A stretch of 20,958 nt of DNA from Phaeoceros laevis (lineage: Eukaryota > Anthocerotophyta > Anthocerotopsida > Notothyladales), in NCBI GenBank assembly GCA_049999765.1, contig JBNGIQ010009448.1, forward strand, positions 187,705 through 208,662, given 5' to 3'. Position 1 is the stretch's first letter. Every line of letters begins with the position of its first letter. Of this stretch, positions 17,894 through 20,958 are shown piece by piece. The notes under the pieces are model-generated. The model did no database searches and was not told where the DNA came from. It saw nothing but the letters and a program-made list of their open reading frames with translations. Both the position numbers and the translations under genes were made by a program.

Positions 17894-18478
17894 GATGAGC
17901 TGCGTAAGGCTTCATTCTAAAAAACAACCCACGGCTTTGTCCGTGTGCAAGACTTGGGAAGTTGGGGAGTCGAAAATTTGAGAGATCCTAACCCAGAGTT
18001 ACCAAATCTGTTTATTGTTATAAAATCAATTTTGATATTTACAAACATTCTCTTCGGCATATGTGCGCTTAGGGCTACCTAAGTGTGTGCCATATATCAA
18101 AATTGACGTACAATATGCAGAAATATGTTAGAAACTTTCAAAACAATGTATTTTGATTTTTTATACTTTTGTTACTTGGTTAGGGTTAGATTTTGTTTGT
18201 TTTCTTTACCTTCTTTCACATTCTAGTGCAAACTTGTCATTCACATGTTGCCTCCAAAAACAAATCCATTTGGATCTCACTAACCCTTAGTCAAGGCTAT
18301 TCTTTGCCTCATTTGTTCTCTTTAAGCTCTCTCAACTTCCTTCCAAAAGCTAGGTTGGCCTTGATCCGATCACCCTCTCCTCTCATCCTACATCACATTG
18401 TACCATAAGTAATGAACCCGGCCCAGGTGACGAGCAAAAACCATGTAAACCACTGGCGTATTCGTGATTTCGAGGTAG
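17894..18478. other. AT-rich DNA without a recognisable gene
   Basis: Only short frames are present. No RNA gene or family match was seen. Confidence 0.45.
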
Positions 18479-18804
18479 TTAACCCTTGAGAGACCGGGGT
18501 TTTGAAACCTATGAAACTTCCGTTACAATGGCGCTTCGTGCCCGGCTTGAAAGTCGGCTATCAAAACTCACTTTCCACGGAAAACGGAGTATCAAGCATC
18601 CCGTTGAAGGAATCTTCCTTGCTACCGCCAGCCAAGGCCTCCAATAAAGAATCTGATAGGCTGATCCGGCATCAGCACGACGTCACCTTTCTAACAATAC
18701 TATATAAGGCAATAAAATAATTTTTTCCCATAGGAGATAGTAGAAAGCATCCTTAAACTGACTCGGCACAGACATTTTTGTCCCGTTGGTCTCTTAAGGG
18801 TTAA
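18479..18804. mobile_element. Candidate piggyBac-like MITE with TTAA target duplication
   Basis: A 318-bp segment (18483-18800) is flanked by TTAA on both sides (18479-18482 and 18801-18804). Its ends are inverted repeats that start with CCC: left CCCTTGAGAGACC, right (reversed) CCCTTAAGAGACC, one mismatch in 13. A gapped extension follows (GGGG against AACGGG). TTAA duplication plus CCC-leading termini is the hallmark of piggyBac-superfamily elements. The interior has no transposase, only a 72-codon frame without resemblance, so it would be a non-autonomous copy. This is inferred from structure only; copy number is unknown. Confidence 0.5.
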
Positions 18805-18983
18805 GGGGGGAGAGATATCGGCTGCAAAAAGTATGTGTTTAATATAAAAATATTTCAAAAAGGGCCAAAATGTGGGTTAAAATACTTAAATCGAGTATCT
18901 TGGGTTAAGCAATAAACACACACAGTAAGAGCGACATTTTCTCTTTTCTATTTTAGACTATATATGTAATGGACTTACCTGTG

Positions 18984-19003
18984 AGGTAACTACGTAGTTA
19001 CCT
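18984..19003. repeat. Perfect 20-bp palindrome
   Basis: AGGTAACTACGTAGTTACCT is identical to its own reverse complement, centred on TACGTA. It could be a dimeric protein-binding site, an element end or chance. Confidence 0.85.
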
Positions 19004-19159
19004 GAAGTAACCAGTGTGTTATTGGATATCTAGCTCTAGGGCTAGGTGTCAGATTTTGATAGGTTGGGATTTGGGCATAAGTTGAGTGCAGACTTAAGTC
19101 TAGGACCTAAGTTTAGCTCTGGCACTGGAGCTTTGTCCTGGAAGATTCCGTTATAGCAA

Positions 19160-19221
19160 GAGCTTAAGTTGGCACCTGCCTGGGGCTCAAGAGATTGAGT
19201 TGGCAACTGCCTGGAGCTCTG
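19160..19221 (+). repeat. 31-bp tandem repeat, two diverged copies
   Basis: 19160-19190 and 19191-19221 align end to end (shared core AGTTGGCA.CTGCCTGG.GCTC) at roughly 75-80% identity. A TATA-like ATATATAAAG lies 20 bp downstream, and a 7-bp hairpin (TGTCCCC/GGGGACA, 19261-19278) comes next. This order recalls the promoter part of an LTR, but no LTR ends were found. Confidence 0.7.
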
Positions 19222-20126
19222 AAGGCTCTTTGCTTGTACCTTGATATATAAAGAAAGGGTTGTCCCCTACTGGGGACAGCAAGTCCATCTGCGCTGTAGT
19301 AGCTCTGGGCGGGATCTGGGGTCCTAATGCTATGTCTTGTGTGCAATTGTGCTAATCATCTGAAGGAAAGATCTAGGGGTAAATCCTCTTTAACCGAGGT
19401 CTGTCACAATATATTATATTTTGTATTTTCACTACTGCTCATAGTGGGGTTTTTTACTTTTTATTCCAACCATAGTCACGCACACCTCAATCTAAGGCCA
19501 ATTAGATTCTCCCACCTGGTGATGTGCACAACTACTATCAAATAGAACCGAGATTCAAATCTGTCAGCTAGAGCTTGTACAGCAACACAACATTAGGTCT
19601 TCCACTAGCCGCCTACTAGGTAGACTCGTAGTCACATAACTACGTGTTGGTATTTATTGACTAAGTAAGACATAAGCTTCACACGAGTGAGCTATGGCTT
19701 CCATGGCTTCTCTAGCTCCTCGCGAGCACGACCAAGTACAAAGAAGGTTGAGAATCAAAGAGAGATTGTCTTCCTCATAGACTGAGTCCCTTTTAAGCAT
19801 GGCCTAGTCCTCCAAGTGACAACCTGCGACAAGCACAAGGTGGAAATGGAAAGTAACAACCTCCGGGCTGATTTCCGGCACTGTGAGGAAGGATGCTGGC
19901 CTGGAGGCCTCAGGCGTTTTGCCTTCCGCAAAGTCTGAGGTACTAACCACTAATCTGATAGGTAATTTGCAGTAGCTATGTAGCTCTGTAGGTAAGAAGT
20001 AGTTCAATTTCTTTTACTTCATTTTTGTCCAGAAATATGAATAAAATACTAGTACTCATCAGACCCTTCCTTTAGCGTTAGAGGGATAGGCGGGGTCAGG
20101 TCCCTTGAAGCCAGGGGTGCCAAATG
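19222..20126. other. No recognisable gene; repeat-derived DNA likely
   Basis: No long frame or conserved motif was seen. Composition and the neighbouring elements suggest old transposon DNA. Confidence 0.4.
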
Positions 20127-20560
20127 TCAGAGGTAGATTTCGCAGGTAGCTAAAAGAAGTTAAAAAAGTAAATTAGGAAAAGCTTAAGTAGGAATGGGAA
20201 AACACGTGAAGACGCACTACCCGTTCACTCTTACTTACAGGATCCTGGGATACGATCTTAGGACTGGCTTGTGCATCACACCGGCCGGCACCATAAAAAG
20301 GGATGTGCGCCCATTGTAATCATTCCGTCCGTGAAGTTCCAGCGGTCTCATTAAGTAAGCTGCTTAGGCACAAAAAGACAGCAATTAGGCTCCACCAATC
20401 TCGGTGTCTGTGTCTTCTTTACTTGTAAGTACTTCGGTACTTGTGTTTTGTGTTTCACGCTTCTTGTGCTAACCTCGCTTAGCTAGTTACGTAGTACGGC
20501 ACGCTGGTCTCCAATTTAGTCAAGGTAGAATCAGGATTGTAAGTGCAAACGAAAGCAAAC
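20127..20560 (+). mobile_element. Possible LTR remnant
   Basis: From a G/A-rich stretch at about 20075-20120 onward, the sequence has an LTR-like order. There is a TGCC/TGTCAG start, a TATA-like CCATAAAAAGG (about 20290), then a region ending in a T/G-rich CGGTGTCTGTGTCTTC. No paired LTR, TG..CA ends with duplication, primer-binding site or retrotransposon protein is visible. Weak, structural impression only. Confidence 0.22.
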
Positions 20561-20574
20561 GAAGAGAGCTAATC

Positions 20575-20958
20575 TTACCCTCCGAGTAGGTATTTGAAAC
20601 TCTGAAAATTCATTGCGACGTTTTCACTCTCAAATATCCAGGCATCATCTTCATAGTCAACTCCACAGATTCGATGAATGACTTCCAGGGTCTCTGATTC
20701 GACGGGTGCAGCTCTAGCCGCTTCCAACTCAGCCAGACTGCAGGGCAAAGGTGGTAAGGCATGACAATTTATCATTGTAGCAACAACATAAGCCATTTTC
20801 ATGCCAGCGTCCTTCAAAACTTCATTGTGCTGCATCCTTTTCTTGGACAAACACATGTTGGCAAGTTCTCTACACACGACATTCATCTCATCCCCTCCTG
20901 CAAGCGAATAGACCTCCACAAAATACACAATTCCATGGTATTTGACTTTGAGCAGACC
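20575..20958 (-). CDS. Unknown protein, partial, runs off the right edge
   Basis: A minus frame is open from the window end to a stop at 20575-20577, about 126 residues. It begins LLKVKYHGIVYFVEVYSLAG, continues through CRELANMCLSKKRMQHNEVL and AGMKMAYVVATMINCHALPP, and ends MNFQSFKYLLGG. It is balanced and Cys-containing, with no clear membrane segment or known motif. The last codons overlap a good donor (GG then GTAAGA), so the gene may continue by splicing instead of stopping here. I do not recognise the family. Confidence 0.45.
   Translation of the reverse strand, partial: GLLKVKYHGIVYFVEVYSLAGGDEMNVVCRELANMCLSKKRMQHNEVLKDAGMKMAYVVATMINCHALPPLPCSLAELEAARAAPVESETLEVIHRICGVDYEDDAWIFESENVAMNFQSFKYLLGG

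Noticed and set aside
18160-18190. TTAGGGTTAG as an interstitial telomere repeat
   Set aside because: There are under two units, and it does not match the plant TTTAGGG period.

Overview
This is nuclear DNA from a land plant. Evidence: spliced genes with canonical GT-AG introns (most 88-115 bp, a few up to about 300 bp), a plant tRNA-His(GTG), plant families (LRR receptor-like protein, L-ascorbate oxidase, GH3 amido synthetase, DOXC-type 2-oxoglutarate oxygenase) and a PPR relic. Compact genes, dense repeats and an apparent canonical Cdc25 phosphatase fit a seed-free plant better than a flowering plant. A Selaginella-like lycophyte is my best guess; a hornwort or other early lineage is possible. 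The genus cannot be proven from this window. It is a draft assembly: there are 10-N, 100-N and 100-N gaps and a residual Tn5/Nextera mosaic-end sequence.

Layout. 1-378: N-terminal part of an unknown minus-strand gene cut by the window edge. 842-1952: broken pieces of three unrelated genes (PPR, COQ5-type methyltransferase, aldo/keto reductase) and a strong 31-bp inverted repeat. 2530-5396: an LRR receptor-like protein (RLP), broken by an adapter-bearing misjoin, a false gap and a one-base frameshift. 5580-5800: short repeats. 5994-8193: a complete four-exon ascorbate oxidase. 8468-10665: a complete five-exon GH3 gene on the minus strand, tail to tail with the oxidase. 10666-13590: a gene-poor, AT-rich block with a 60-bp tandem array, a foldback element and a 10-bp-period minisatellite. 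13591-15143: a complete four-exon 2-oxoglutarate/Fe(II) oxygenase (minus). 15400-15471: tRNA-His (minus) with a T-run terminator. 15827-17037: a Cdc25-type phosphatase gene (plus) interrupted by a 100-N gap. 17555-17698: a small one-pass membrane protein (minus). 17894-20574: gene-free DNA with a candidate piggyBac-like MITE (TTAA-flanked), a perfect 20-bp palindrome and possible LTR remnants. 20575-20958: the last visible exon of an unknown minus-strand gene.

The genes do not form an operon-like unit or one pathway. GH3 (acyl-acid hormone conjugation), the 2OG oxygenase (often hormone or specialised metabolism), ascorbate oxidase (apoplastic redox) and the RLP (cell-surface perception) are ordinary plant neighbours. 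The most interesting biology is the Cdc25 gene, because canonical Cdc25 is regarded as missing from flowering plants, and the candidate piggyBac-type MITE.
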